Shown here: positions 23,633 through 32,000 of the stretch, in pieces
How the letters are laid out: each line of letters begins with the position of its first letter
Position numbering within the stretch: the first letter of the stretch is position 1
Origin: Brevundimonas subvibrioides
Lineage (GTDB): Bacteria; Pseudomonadota; Alphaproteobacteria; Caulobacterales; Caulobacteraceae
Length of the DNA: 41,929 nucleotides
NCBI GenBank assembly: GCA_002280475.1
Contig: NCEB01000022.1
Location: 1 to 41,929, forward strand
Direction of reading: 5' to 3'
The notes under the pieces: model-generated
The model's input: the letters and a program-made list of their open reading frames with translations, nothing else
What the model was told of the DNA's origin: nothing
Databases searched by the model: none
Position numbers and translations under genes: made by a program

Positions 23633-25411
23633 ATGAACCATCTCGCCGCCGCCGGTTTCGCCGCCCTGCTGCTGTCCACGGCAGCTGCGACCGCGACAGC
23701 CCAGACCGCGACCGAGGCCGCCCAGCCCGCCGCCAACACCGACCTCGCGTCGCTGCTCAGCGACTACGAGGCCTTCCTCAAGGCCAACGATCCGATCAGC
23801 GCCGGCCAGGAGGGCGACCAGGCCGCCAAGTCCCGCCTGCCCGACACCTCACGCGCCGCCGAAGTGGCTCGGCAGGCCCCGCTGGAAGCGTTTCGCGCCC
23901 GGGCCCAGGCCATCGCGACCGGCGGCCTGTCCGGAGACGACGCCCTGAACCGCGACTTCCTGATCCGGGTGTTGGACCGGTCGATCGAGGCGATCCGCTA
24001 CGATTCCGAGCGCCTCGCCTTCGATTCCGAAGGCGGGCCCGGCCAGACGGCCAACTATCTCGCCTCCACCACCCGCATCACCACGGCGGCCGACGCCGAG
24101 GCCTGGCTGTCGCGGCTGGCGGCTCTGCCCAAACTCTATGACGACGAACTGGACAACACCCTGCGGGGGCTGGAGACCGGCTTCACCCAGCCGACCTCGG
24201 TGGTGGAGAGCTTCCTCGTCTCGCTGAGAAACGAAGCCGCCTTCACGCCCGAAACCGATCCCCTGCTGCGCCCCCTGGCCACCCTGCCCGCCTCGATCCC
24301 GGCGGACGCGCAGCAAGCCTATCGCGATCGCGCGGCCGCCCTCGTGGCCGAGGCCATTGTGCCGCGCCGCCAGAGGTGGCTGACCTTCATCGAGACCCAG
24401 TATCTGCCCGCCGCAACACCAGAGGTCGGCATCGGCTCGCGCCCCGGCGGGCGCGATTTCTACGCCTTCGAGGCGCGGCGCTACACCACCACCGACCTGA
24501 CGCCGGACCAGATCCATCGGATCGGCCTGGACGAGGTCGCCCGCATCCGCGCCCGCATGGAGACCGAGATGCGCGCCGCCGGCTGGACAGGCGATTTCGC
24601 GGGCTTCCTGAACCACCTGCGGACCGAACCCCGCTTCTACGCCACCTCGCGCGAGGACCTGCTGGAGAAGGCGTCGGAGATGTCCAAGCGCGCGGACGGC
24701 GGCCTGCCGGCCCTGTTCCGCACCCTGCCGCGCCTGACCTACAACGTCCGTCCCGTGCCGCTGGACATCGAGGCGACCTACACCACCGGCCGCTACAATG
24801 GCGGTTCGTTGGCCGACGGGGTGCCGGGCGGCTACATCGTCAACACCGGGCGGCTGGACCAGCGGCCGCTGTACGAACTGCCGGCCCTGACCCTGCACGA
24901 GGCCGTGCCCGGTCACCATCTGCAGATCGCCCTGCAGCAGGAGGCCGCCCAGGGCCCCTATTTCCGCCGGAACGTCGACGTCACCGCCTTCTCCGAGGGC
25001 TGGGGCCTGTATGCTGAATATCTGGGCGAGGAGATGGGCTTCTATCGCACGCCGGAAGAGAGGTTCGGCCGCCTGTCCTACGAGATGTGGCGCGCCTGTC
25101 GCCTCGTGGCCGACACCGGCATGCACTGGATGGGCTGGACGATCGACGAGGCCCGGCGCTGCTTCACCGAGAACTCGGCGTTGGCACCCCACAACATCGA
25201 GACGGAGCTTCAGCGCTACATCGGCTGGCCCGGCCAGGCCCTGGCCTACAAGATCGGCGAGATCCGGCTACGCGCCATCCGCACCCGCGCCGAACAGGCG
25301 CTGGGCGACCGCTTCAACGTCCGCGACTTCCACGACGCGCTTCTGGTGGACGGGCCCCTGCCGCTGGACCTGCTGGACCAGCGCATGGACGCGTGGGTGG
25401 CCGCTCAATAA
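23633..25411 (+). CDS. DUF885 family exported protein, putative zinc peptidase
   Basis: 592 aa with a Sec signal peptide (LAAAGFAALLLSTAAATATA-QT). DUF885 proteins are long helical proteins with a gluzincin-like motif, here LHEAVPGHHLQIAL from about residue 422 (HExxxGHH), followed by AFSEGWGLYAEYLGEEMG, which provides a downstream Glu, and by PGQALAYKIGEIRLRAIR. They are predicted periplasmic metallopeptidases; the substrate is not known. ATG 23633 begins the signal peptide. A second, more distant paralogue lies at 32001-33713 with a different export signal. The stop is inside the start of a family C repeat block. Confidence 0.9.
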   Translation: MNHLAAAGFAALLLSTAAATATAQTATEAAQPAANTDLASLLSDYEAFLKANDPISAGQEGDQAAKSRLPDTSRAAEVARQAPLEAFRARAQAIATGGLSGDDALNRDFLIRVLDRSIEAIRYDSERLAFDSEGGPGQTANYLASTTRITTAADAEAWLSRLAALPKLYDDELDNTLRGLETGFTQPTSVVESFLVSLRNEAAFTPETDPLLRPLATLPASIPADAQQAYRDRAAALVAEAIVPRRQRWLTFIETQYLPAATPEVGIGSRPGGRDFYAFEARRYTTTDLTPDQIHRIGLDEVARIRARMETEMRAAGWTGDFAGFLNHLRTEPRFYATSREDLLEKASEMSKRADGGLPALFRTLPRLTYNVRPVPLDIEATYTTGRYNGGSLADGVPGGYIVNTGRLDQRPLYELPALTLHEAVPGHHLQIALQQEAAQGPYFRRNVDVTAFSEGWGLYAEYLGEEMGFYRTPEERFGRLSYEMWRACRLVADTGMHWMGWTIDEARRCFTENSALAPHNIETELQRYIGWPGQALAYKIGEIRLRAIRTRAEQALGDRFNVRDFHDALLVDGPLPLDLLDQRMDAWVAAQ

Positions 25412-25560
25412 TCCTCACCCGCATAGCGGGGGAGGGGGACCGCGAAGCGGTGGAGGGGGCGACCTCAGGCACGGTGCGTGGTTCCGCCCCCTCCACCACG
25501 ACGCAAGCGCGTCGCGGTCCCCCTCCCCCGTTCCGCTGCGCTACTCGGGGGAGGATTTAT
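25409..25560. repeat. Family C palindromic doublet overlapping two gene ends
   Basis: The left part (from 25409: AATCCTC.CCCGC..AGCGGGGGAGGGGGACCGCGAAGCGG) faces an inverted right part (CGCGTCGCGGTCCCCCTCCCCCG...CTCGGGGGAGGATTT, to 25560), around a centre with GGTGGAGGGGGCG and its complement. It begins at the DUF885 stop codon. Its right end supplies the last codons and the TAG (25541-25543) of the convergent DUF2939 gene. Confidence 0.8.
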
Positions 25561-26095
25561 CAGGCAACTCCACCGCCGCCAGCTTCCAGCCGAACAGGCC
25601 GTCGCGCTTCAGCAGCAGCTTCAGCGGTTCCTCCGGCCGGTCCGGATCGGTCAGGCCGACGACGAAGGTGTTCAGGTCGCGGTAAGCGTAGGATTTGCGG
25701 ATATCGCCGTCTTCGGCCTCAGGCTCCGAGGGCGTGACCGCATCGGACGGCTCCGGGGCCTCGGCGGTCTCGACCATGGCCGCGATGGCTTGAGGCGTGA
25801 CCAGAACGTCGACCGCCCCGTCGACCAGCATCGGGCCGAACAGCATGCCCAGTCCGGCGAGCGCGCTGTCGTCGGCGCGGGGGTCCTCGCGCATCCCGGC
25901 CATGAGCCGGGCGGTCAGCTGTTCCTTCAGGCTCTCGCGAAAGGCGGGGAAGTCGACCAGCCGCTCAAGCGCCGCCTCGTCGCCCGTCTCGGCGGCGCGG
26001 ACCAGGGCCCGTACCGTCAGGATCGGCATGGCCAGATAGGCGGCGGCGACGGCGACGACGGCGAGCGCCAGCAGGCCCTTGACCCAACCCTTCAT
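25541..26095 (-). CDS. DUF2939 family protein, second of a coupled pair
   Basis: 184 aa with one N-terminal membrane segment (LLALAVVAVAAAYLAMPILTV), then the DUF2939 pattern VRALVRAAETGDEAALERLVDFPAFRESLKEQL and a predicted beta-rich C-terminus (YRDLNTFVVGLTDPD, LLLKRDGLFGWKLAAVELP). The family has a single anchor with a periplasmic domain; its function is unknown. Its ATG overlaps the TGA of the upstream DUF2939 gene by four bases (ATGA), so translation is coupled. The last residues (SSPE) and the stop lie inside a family C repeat, so the original C-terminus may have been replaced. Confidence 0.85.
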   Translation of the reverse strand: MKGWVKGLLALAVVAVAAAYLAMPILTVRALVRAAETGDEAALERLVDFPAFRESLKEQLTARLMAGMREDPRADDSALAGLGMLFGPMLVDGAVDVLVTPQAIAAMVETAEAPEPSDAVTPSEPEAEDGDIRKSYAYRDLNTFVVGLTDPDRPEEPLKLLLKRDGLFGWKLAAVELPDKSSPE

Positions 26096-26679
26096 CGCTT
26101 GGCCGCTCCGCCTTGTTGGGGTTGCGCGGGGCGCACCGGCGTCGGGCCGTCCGGCAGGCCGATATGGACCAGCTTCCACTCGAACGGACCCTTGCGCTCG
26201 AAGGTGAAGACCGTGCGCGACCCGCCCTCGTCGGTGACCGCGAACCGTGCCAGGTTGATCCCCCAGTAGGTGGGACTGGGCCAGGGTGCGGGCTCGATAT
26301 CCTGCGGCATGGTCGCCGTGGACGAGACGGCGGCATAGCGCCCCTGGCCGCGCAGCAGACGGTCGATGGCGTCCGGCGTCAGGAAGGCGTCGGGATCGGG
26401 ACCGGCCGGGGCGGCGGCCACCTCGAACTGGCGGCGCACCGCTCCGATGGGATCGTCCATGAACGACGGGGCCGGCGTCAGGGCCTCGGCTCGCCCCGAC
26501 AGCTGGAGCCGAAGCGAGGCGCGCACGGCGTTGAAGTCGATCAGCCGCGCCAGTCCCGCGACATCGTCCGACTGCGCCGCCGAGCGGATGCCGAAGAAGG
26601 CCACGGCCGGGGCCAGAAAGAAGCTGACGACCGCCGCCACCAGGGCGAACAGCAGCAGATTGCCGATGATCCGTTTCAC
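26092..26679 (-). CDS. DUF2939 family protein, first of a coupled pair
   Basis: 195 aa. An N-terminal membrane helix (LLLFALVAAVVSFFLAPAVAFFGI) is followed by the same helical pattern as its neighbour (RSAAQSDDVAGLARLIDFNAVRASLRLQLSGR) and the same C-terminal motif of a hydrophobic strand with GPFEWKLVHIGLP, against GLFGWKLAAVELP in the partner. The two genes are thus tandem paralogues. The C-terminus has a Pro/Gln-rich tail (RPAQPQQGGAAKR). Its TGA overlaps the next ATG. Function is unknown; a heteromeric envelope complex is possible. Confidence 0.85.
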   Translation of the reverse strand: MKRIIGNLLLFALVAAVVSFFLAPAVAFFGIRSAAQSDDVAGLARLIDFNAVRASLRLQLSGRAEALTPAPSFMDDPIGAVRRQFEVAAAPAGPDPDAFLTPDAIDRLLRGQGRYAAVSSTATMPQDIEPAPWPSPTYWGINLARFAVTDEGGSRTVFTFERKGPFEWKLVHIGLPDGPTPVRPAQPQQGGAAKR

Positions 26680-26761
26680 GCGGTGGTCTCCCCTCCTCCG
26701 GTGCGAACCGCATCAATGCATGGGCCGGGCCGAGGGTCCACGAAAGAAGCGCGCGAAGAGC

Positions 26762-27154
26762 CTAAACCAGGATGACCGTGTCGCTGTAGGCGGCGATCTG
26801 GCGATCATGGGTCACCAAGCGCATGGGCTCGCTCAGCGCCTGGGCGACCAGCAGGCGGTCGAAGGGGTCGCGGTGGAGCGGAGGCAGGCCCGCCAGGGTG
26901 AAGAGATGCTGATCGTCGAGCGCCAGCCACTCGGCGCCGGCGAGTGTCAGCTCCTCGCGAACTCTTTCCGGAGTGAATGGAAAATCGGCCGCGTATCGCT
27001 TCAGCGCCCTTTTGACGGCTGTTTCCCACAGCACGACCTGACTGGCGACGACGGTGTTCTCGGGGTCGGCAATCATCGCGCGGGCACGCTGAGACAGGCG
27101 CGGATCGTCGACGAGGGACCAAAGCAGCAGGTGAGTATCAACCAGTAGCCTCAC
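26762..27154 (-). CDS. vapC: PIN-domain ribonuclease toxin (VapC type)
   Basis: 130 aa. PIN active-site acids are visible: Asp6 in VDTHLLLWSL, Glu44 in VVLWETAVK, Asp96/Asp99 in HRDPFDRLLVAQAL, and Asp117 in THDRQI. The VDTHxLLW start and the HRDPFDR motif mark the subgroup usually paired with Phd/YefM antitoxins. The toxin would cleave RNA (tRNA or rRNA in known cases) when the antitoxin is degraded. ATG overlaps the TGA of the antitoxin gene by four bases, the normal arrangement for a coupled pair. Confidence 0.93.
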   Translation of the reverse strand: MRLLVDTHLLLWSLVDDPRLSQRARAMIADPENTVVASQVVLWETAVKRALKRYAADFPFTPERVREELTLAGAEWLALDDQHLFTLAGLPPLHRDPFDRLLVAQALSEPMRLVTHDRQIAAYSDTVILV

Positions 27155-27411
27155 TCAAGCTCTCGCCATTCGGCTTCCGCCTCGTCCATGCCTTTCAGCA
27201 CTTCGGCGTCCAAAGCGTCGAAATCCTCGGGAATCTGGAGCCTGCCCTTCGCCAGGCCGATCTTGAAGGCTTCACGCGGCACTTGATCGACAGGCACCAG
27301 ACGAGCGCTCGGCTTTCCGTTGCGGGCGATGACGACGTCCACACCGTTCTCGACGGCGTCCAGCAGCTTGGACAGCTGCGTCTTGGCTTCCAGCACGTTG
27401 TAAGTCGGCAT
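27151..27411 (-). CDS. Phd/YefM-type antitoxin
   Basis: 86 aa. The N-terminal Phd fold is clear: TYNVLEAKTQLSKLLDAVENGVDVVIARNGKPSARLVPV, a DNA-binding dimer module. The acidic C-terminus (DFDALDAEVLKGMDEAEAEWRELE) is the toxin-wrapping tail. ATG 27409-27411 is chosen because AAGGAGG is 5 bases upstream; a GTG one codon earlier is too close to this site. It lies first in the operon, overlapping the PIN toxin gene. A palindrome that overlaps the ribosome site is a likely operator for autorepression. Confidence 0.93.
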   Translation of the reverse strand: MPTYNVLEAKTQLSKLLDAVENGVDVVIARNGKPSARLVPVDQVPREAFKIGLAKGRLQIPEDFDALDAEVLKGMDEAEAEWRELE

Positions 27412-27419
27412 CACGGCCT

Positions 27420-27441
27420 CCTTGACCAGACTTGGTCAAGG
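27420..27441 (-). promoter_or_regulatory. Toxin-antitoxin operator palindrome overlapping the ribosome site
   Basis: CCTTGACCA (27420-27428), GACT, TGGTCAAGG (27433-27441): perfect 9-base arms, 9 bases before the antitoxin ATG. Phd/YefM antitoxins bind such palindromes in their own promoters. On the transcript the 3' arm contains the AAGG of the AAGGAGG ribosome site, so if the leader includes the palindrome, an RNA hairpin could also hide it. Confidence 0.75.
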
Positions 27442-27478
27442 TAGGCCGATCAGGCACCGATTTCAACGCGCCCTGCCG

Positions 27479-28699
27479 TCATCCGACGTCGGGCAATTCG
27501 GCCTTCAGGTTCTCGGCGACCTTGTCGAGGAAGCCCTCGGTGGTCAGCCAGGACTGCTGGTCGCCGACCAGCAGGGCCAGGTCCTTGGTCATGTAGCCGG
27601 CCTCGACGGTCTCGACCACGACCCGCTCCAGCGTCTCGGCGAAGGTCATCAGTTCGGCGTTGCCGTCCAGCTTGGCCCGATGCTTGAAGCCCGAGGTCCA
27701 GGCGAAGATCGAGGCGATCGAATTGGTCGAGGTGGCCTCGCCCTTCTGGTGCTGGCGATAGTGGCGGGTCACGGTGCCGTGGGCGGCCTCGGTCTCCATC
27801 ACCTTGCCGTCCGGCGTCATCAGGACCGAGGTCATCAGGCCCAGAGAGCCGAAGCCCTGCGCCACCACGTCGGACTGGACGTCGCCGTCGTAGTTCTTGC
27901 ACGCCCAGACGAAGCCGCCCGACCACTTGATGGCCGCGGCCACCATGTCGTCGATCAGCCGGTGCTCATAGGTCAGGCCGGCGGCCTTGAACCGCTCAGC
28001 GTATTCGGCGTCGAACACCTCCTGGAAGATGTCCTTGAAGCGGCCGTCATAGGCTTTCAGGATGGTGTTCTTGGTCGACAGATAGACCGGGTAGCCGCGG
28101 TTCAGGCCATAGCTGAACGAGGCGTGGGCGAAGTCGCGGATCGAATCGTCCAGATTGTACATGCCCATGGCGACGCCGGCGCCGGGGGCCTTGTAGACCT
28201 CGTGCTCGATCACCGCGCCGTCCTCGCCGACGAACTTGATCGACAGGGTGCCCTTGCCCGGGAACAGGAAGTCGGTGGCCTTGTACTGGTCGCCGAAGGC
28301 GTGACGGCCGACGACGATCGGCTGGGTCCAGCCGGGCACCAGGCGCGGAACGTTGCGGCAGATGATCGGCTCGCGGAAGACGACCCCGCCCAGGATGTTG
28401 CGGATCGTGCCGTTCGGCGACTTCCACATCTTCTTGAGGCCGAACTCGGCGACCCGCGCCTCGTCGGGGGTGATGGTGGCGCACTTCACGCCGACGCCGT
28501 GCTTCTGGATGGCGTGGGCGGCGTCGATCGTGACCTGGTCGTCGGTCGCGTCGCGGTGCTCCATGCCCAGGTCGTAGTAGTCCAGCTCGACGTCCAGGAA
28601 CGGAAAGACCAGCTTGTCCTTGATCCACTGCCAGATGATGCGGGTCATCTCGTCGCCGTCGATGTCCACGATGGGATTGGCGACCTTGATCTTGGCCAT
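27479..28699 (-). CDS. icd: Isocitrate dehydrogenase (NADP+)
   Basis: A TCA-cycle enzyme converting isocitrate to 2-oxoglutarate with NADP+. The 406-aa length and motifs match the eukaryotic-like homodimeric type common in Alphaproteobacteria: [39 protein letters not shown], the substrate loop SPNGT, metal ligands in [35 protein letters not shown] (cofactor 2'-phosphate region) and [17 protein letters not shown] 28697-28699 begins the standard MAKIKVANP. The reading frame remains open upstream, but that is a shadow of the divergent operon. The gap to the antitoxin gene contains no visible terminator. Confidence 0.97.
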   Translation of the reverse strand: MAKIKVANPIVDIDGDEMTRIIWQWIKDKLVFPFLDVELDYYDLGMEHRDATDDQVTIDAAHAIQKHGVGVKCATITPDEARVAEFGLKKMWKSPNGTIRNILGGVVFREPIICRNVPRLVPGWTQPIVVGRHAFGDQYKATDFLFPGKGTLSIKFVGEDGAVIEHEVYKAPGAGVAMGMYNLDDSIRDFAHASFSYGLNRGYPVYLSTKNTILKAYDGRFKDIFQEVFDAEYAERFKAAGLTYEHRLIDDMVAAAIKWSGGFVWACKNYDGDVQSDVVAQGFGSLGLMTSVLMTPDGKVMETEAAHGTVTRHYRQHQKGEATSTNSIASIFAWTSGFKHRAKLDGNAELMTFAETLERVVVETVEAGYMTKDLALLVGDQQSWLTTEGFLDKVAENLKAELPDVG

Positions 28700-28888
28700 G
28701 CGGCACTCGTCCTGTTCAGCGGTTTCTCGGGGGTGGCGGGGGTATAGCGAGCGCGGCGGCGAGAGGCAAAGGGTCGCGGGCGGCGCGTTCACCCTGCCCG
28801 AAAAAAGCCGCCTGCGGCCAAGCTGAACCCCGACGCGGCCGACGGGTTCAGCGACCCGGAAGGGCTGCCGCCCAAGAGACTGAGCCGA

Positions 28889-29023
28889 ATGACTGACGAT
28901 ACCGACGCGCTGGTCCGCCGCTGGATCCTGCGTTTCTGCGAGATGCCCATCCTGATCGATCCGGAACTGATGCGCCGCGTGCTCGCTGATGCGGAGGCCC
29001 AACCCCCGGAGACAGGCGGATGA
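28889..29023 (+). CDS. 44-residue small protein, first gene of a coupled operon
   Basis: [10 protein letters not shown], then [20 protein letters not shown], then a short polar tail. It is one or two amphipathic helices with a single cysteine. The ATG is 28889-28891. The TGA (29021-29023) overlaps the ATG of the DUF2945 gene as ATGA, which supports real translation. Codon use fits the genome (almost all codons end in G/C, with a coding-like amino-acid pattern). The frame is open upstream without an ATG, so a non-ATG start further left cannot be excluded. I do not recognise a family. The operon is divergent from icd. Confidence 0.6.
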   Translation: MTDDTDALVRRWILRFCEMPILIDPELMRRVLADAEAQPPETGG

Positions 29024-29232
29024 CGGACAAGACCTTCAAGGCCGGCGACACGGTCAAATGGGACCACAGCCAGGGCACGACCACCGGCAAGGTGGTCAGG
29101 AAGCTGACCCGCCCGACGACGACCAAAAGCCACAAGGTCGCTGCGTCCAGGGACAATCCGGAGTATCTGGTCGAGAGCGGCAAGACCGGGGCGCGGGCCG
29201 CGCACAAGCCGTCGGAGCTGAAGAAGGCGTGA
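29020..29232 (+). CDS. DUF2945 protein (TUDOR-like small protein)
   Basis: 70 aa, basic. It has the DUF2945 / 'hypervirulence-associated TUDOR domain' pattern: [51 protein letters not shown]. The fold is predicted to be a small SH3/Tudor barrel; the biochemical role is unknown. It overlaps the small gene upstream (ATGA) and the flavoprotein gene downstream (GTGA), so all three are translated together. Confidence 0.88.
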   Translation: MTDKTFKAGDTVKWDHSQGTTTGKVVRKLTRPTTTKSHKVAASRDNPEYLVESGKTGARAAHKPSELKKA

Positions 29233-30134
29233 CCACCGTCGATGCGCTGATCGTCGGAGCGGGCCCTGCGGGCCTGGCGGCCGCCACCTATCTGGCCCGC
29301 TTCCGCCGGTCGGTCCTGGTCGCCGACGCCGGCGCGCCGCGCGCGAGCTGGATCCCCGTCAGCCACAATATGCCGGGCTTTCCGGAAGGCATCACCGGCG
29401 ATCACATCCTGAGCCGCATGCGTGAACAGGCGCTGGAATATGGCGCGACGATCCGGCCCGGCGCGGTCCAGGCGCTGGCCAGACACGGCGAGGGCTTCAC
29501 CGCCACCCTCGCCGACGGAGGAACGGTCACCGCCCGGGCCGTCCTCCTGGCCACCGGCGTCGTCGACCATCACCCGAACCTGCCGGGCGTGGAACGCGCC
29601 GTGGAGCGGGCGCTGGTCCGCATCTGCCCGATCTGCGACGGCTACGAGGCCACCGACAAGGCTGTCGCCGTCATCGGCCATTCCGACAAGGGGGCGCACG
29701 AAGCGGCCTTCCTGCGGACCTATTCCGACCGGGTCACCCTGATCCACGTCGGCCCGCCGGGCGACCTGACCGAGCGCGCGGCCCTGGCCGAGCTGGGCAT
29801 CGACGTGGTCGAGACCCCGATCCAGACGGTCCACATCGAGAACGACCGCGTCATAGCCCTGTGCTGGAATGGCGAGGACCGCGCCTTCGACCTCGTCTAC
29901 TCCGCGCTCGGCACCTCGCCCAACGCCGAGTTGGCCCAGGCGCTGGACGCCCGTCTGGCCGACGACGGCCGGCTGCAGGTCGACCTGCACCAGCGAACCA
30001 GCGTGCCGGGCCTGTGGGCCGCGGGCGACGTGGTGCGCGGCCTGAACCAGATCGCCGTGGCGACGGCCGAATCCGCAGTCGCCGCCACCGACATGCACAA
30101 CGCCCTAAGGCGCGCGGACGGCCTGACGCTCTAG
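29229..30134 (+). CDS. Thioredoxin-reductase-like FAD oxidoreductase with altered NADPH motif
   Basis: 301 aa. The FAD-binding GxGxxG is present at the start (ALIVGAGPAGLAAATYLAR), as are the thioredoxin-reductase-type redox motif CPICDG and the C-terminal FAD motif GLWAAGDVVRGLNQIAVATAESAVAA. The NAD(P) site is unlike true TrxB: where TrxB has GGGxxAxEEA, this protein has GHSDKGAHEAAFL, and the HRRxxFRA motif for the NADPH phosphate is missing (HVGPPGDLTERA). It may use another electron donor or NADH. The start is GTG 29229 in a GTGA overlap with DUF2945. The true housekeeping trxB is expected elsewhere, so I give no symbol. Confidence 0.88.
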   Translation: MTTVDALIVGAGPAGLAAATYLARFRRSVLVADAGAPRASWIPVSHNMPGFPEGITGDHILSRMREQALEYGATIRPGAVQALARHGEGFTATLADGGTVTARAVLLATGVVDHHPNLPGVERAVERALVRICPICDGYEATDKAVAVIGHSDKGAHEAAFLRTYSDRVTLIHVGPPGDLTERAALAELGIDVVETPIQTVHIENDRVIALCWNGEDRAFDLVYSALGTSPNAELAQALDARLADDGRLQVDLHQRTSVPGLWAAGDVVRGLNQIAVATAESAVAATDMHNALRRADGLTL

Positions 30135-30144
30135 GTCTGCCCCC

Positions 30145-31989
30145 TTAGCTCGCCGGCCCCAGCCACGCCTCGCGGAACGCCGACTGGGCCTCGGTCACCG
30201 AGCCCCCCGCCGTCTCGACCCGCACCACCTCGATCGCCGGGTCCGCCGCGAAGGTCAGGCGGGTGGTCTTGTCCGCGCCCCGCTGACGGTAGGCGATCTC
30301 CACCGTATCGCCGGGTTTGCGCGCCGCCACCACGGCCGCCCAGTCGGCGTCGGCGTTCATCTCGACGCCGTCGACCGAGACGATCTCGTCGCCCCGGCTC
30401 AGCCCCGCCTCGAACACGGGCGAGCCCCGGGCGGGCACGTTCGTGACCATCAGCGCCGTCCCTGTGGCGCGGATGGGCGGCCCCCCGATCCAGGCCGCCT
30501 CCGGCCGCGCGGGTCTCAGCACCAGACCCGCCTGTCCCAGCAGGGGTCCGAAGTCCGGCAGTTCGCTGGCCTCGACGTGCCGGGCGAAGAAGTCCTCGGC
30601 GAAGGCCCGGTCGCCCGTGGTCACCGCCAGGGCCTCGACCAGGTCGTCGGGCGTGAACGGCTGTTCCGTCACCCCGTGAACCCGCCACATCCGGCGCATG
30701 TAGTCGTCCAGGGTCACGCCCGGGAACCGCTGGCGCAGCGTCAGGTCCAGGGCCAGGGCGATGATCTGGCCATAGGGGTAGTAGGAGGTGAAGATGGTCG
30801 GGTTGGTCGGATCGATCGCCGTCGCCGCATCCACGAACGGCGCGCGCAGGCTCATCTCCTGCGGCGAGCCATAGGCCCGGCCCGGGTTGTTGACGATGAA
30901 GCCCAGCGTGCCGCCCAGGTCCGCCAGGAACCCGTCGACCGACTGCTCGCCCGCCCGCCGGATCGTCAGCGGCCCGTAGTAGCTGGTGAACCCTTCCGCG
31001 AACCAGAGCGACGGCGTCGGATTGGCGTCCGTGAAGTCGAACGGCTCCAGCTCCGCCGGCCGGATCCGCTCCACGTTCCAGGCGTGGATGAACTCGTGGC
31101 TCAGCGTGCCCAGCTGGTCGAAATCCGCCTGGGCGAAGGACCGGGTGTCGGTCAGGATGGTCGAGTTCCGGTGCTCCATGCCGTCGCCTGAGACATAGGG
31201 CAGGTAGTCCGCGATGAAGGTATAGGTCCCGAAGTCGAAGTCCGGCACGTCGCCGAACACCGCGATCTGCTGATCCACCACCTTGCGCGCGCTGGCGGCG
31301 AACCGGTCCAGCTCGGCGTCGGTGCCCGCGTGATGCACCGCCAGCCGGATGGTGCGCGGCGTGCCCGCGTCATCGACGGTCCATTCGCGCACGGCGTGGG
31401 CGCTGACCTCGGTCGGGCTGTCCATCAGATACTGCAGGTTCGGCGCGGTGAAGACATAGGGGTCCTCGGTCGGCCGCAACTGGGTCGCCACCCGCCAGTC
31501 CGGGGCCACAGGCCGGAACCGCACCGTGGCGGGCCGCGCCTCCTGCCCTTCGGCCCACATCAGCGACGCGGGGATGTTCAGATGGGCGTGGGTCGCGTCG
31601 ATCTGGGCATAGGTGCCGTCGGCCCGATCGCCGAACAGGGTGTAGGTCACGCTGACCGTCCCGTCGTGCCCGGGGATGGTCCAGCCATAGGGATCGGTCC
31701 GCCCGATCGTCAGCGCCCGGCCCGCCCCGTCGACCGCCGAGACCGAATAGACGTTCTTGGCGAATTCGTGGATCGCATAGCGGCCGGGCGAGGACCGCGA
31801 CATCCGCACCCGCAGCGGCTCGGTCCCCACGTCGCGCCAGGTCACGGTGATCCGCGCCTCGTGATGCACCGCGTCGTCGAAACGCAGGTCGTACTCGACC
31901 GGGGCCGCCGTCTGGGCCTGGGCCAGCCCCGCCGACAGCGCCAGAACCGACGCGGCCAGAGCCAGCGTCGCGCTCCGGTTCCGCCTCAC
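30145..31989 (-). CDS. M61 family (glycyl aminopeptidase-like) metallopeptidase with PDZ domain
   Basis: 614 aa with a Sec signal (ATLALAASVLALSAGLAQA-QT). Order of domains: an N-terminal beta domain (YDLRFDDAVHHEARITVTW), then the M61 catalytic domain with LSHEFIHAWNVERIRP at about residues 295-310 (HExxH) and the downstream zinc Glu in LWFAEGFTSYYG, and then a C-terminal PDZ domain (VTNVPARGSPVFEAGLSRGDEIVSVDGVEM). It is a periplasmic zinc aminopeptidase. GTG 31987-31989 is chosen because GAGGGGGGG precedes it; another GTG at 32002-32004 overlaps the stop of the upstream DUF885 gene. Either way, the two genes form one operon. Confidence 0.9.
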   Translation of the reverse strand: MRRNRSATLALAASVLALSAGLAQAQTAAPVEYDLRFDDAVHHEARITVTWRDVGTEPLRVRMSRSSPGRYAIHEFAKNVYSVSAVDGAGRALTIGRTDPYGWTIPGHDGTVSVTYTLFGDRADGTYAQIDATHAHLNIPASLMWAEGQEARPATVRFRPVAPDWRVATQLRPTEDPYVFTAPNLQYLMDSPTEVSAHAVREWTVDDAGTPRTIRLAVHHAGTDAELDRFAASARKVVDQQIAVFGDVPDFDFGTYTFIADYLPYVSGDGMEHRNSTILTDTRSFAQADFDQLGTLSHEFIHAWNVERIRPAELEPFDFTDANPTPSLWFAEGFTSYYGPLTIRRAGEQSVDGFLADLGGTLGFIVNNPGRAYGSPQEMSLRAPFVDAATAIDPTNPTIFTSYYPYGQIIALALDLTLRQRFPGVTLDDYMRRMWRVHGVTEQPFTPDDLVEALAVTTGDRAFAEDFFARHVEASELPDFGPLLGQAGLVLRPARPEAAWIGGPPIRATGTALMVTNVPARGSPVFEAGLSRGDEIVSVDGVEMNADADWAAVVAARKPGDTVEIAYRQRGADKTTRLTFAADPAIEVVRVETAGGSVTEAQSAFREAWLGPAS

Positions 31990-32000
31990 ACCGCCCCCCC

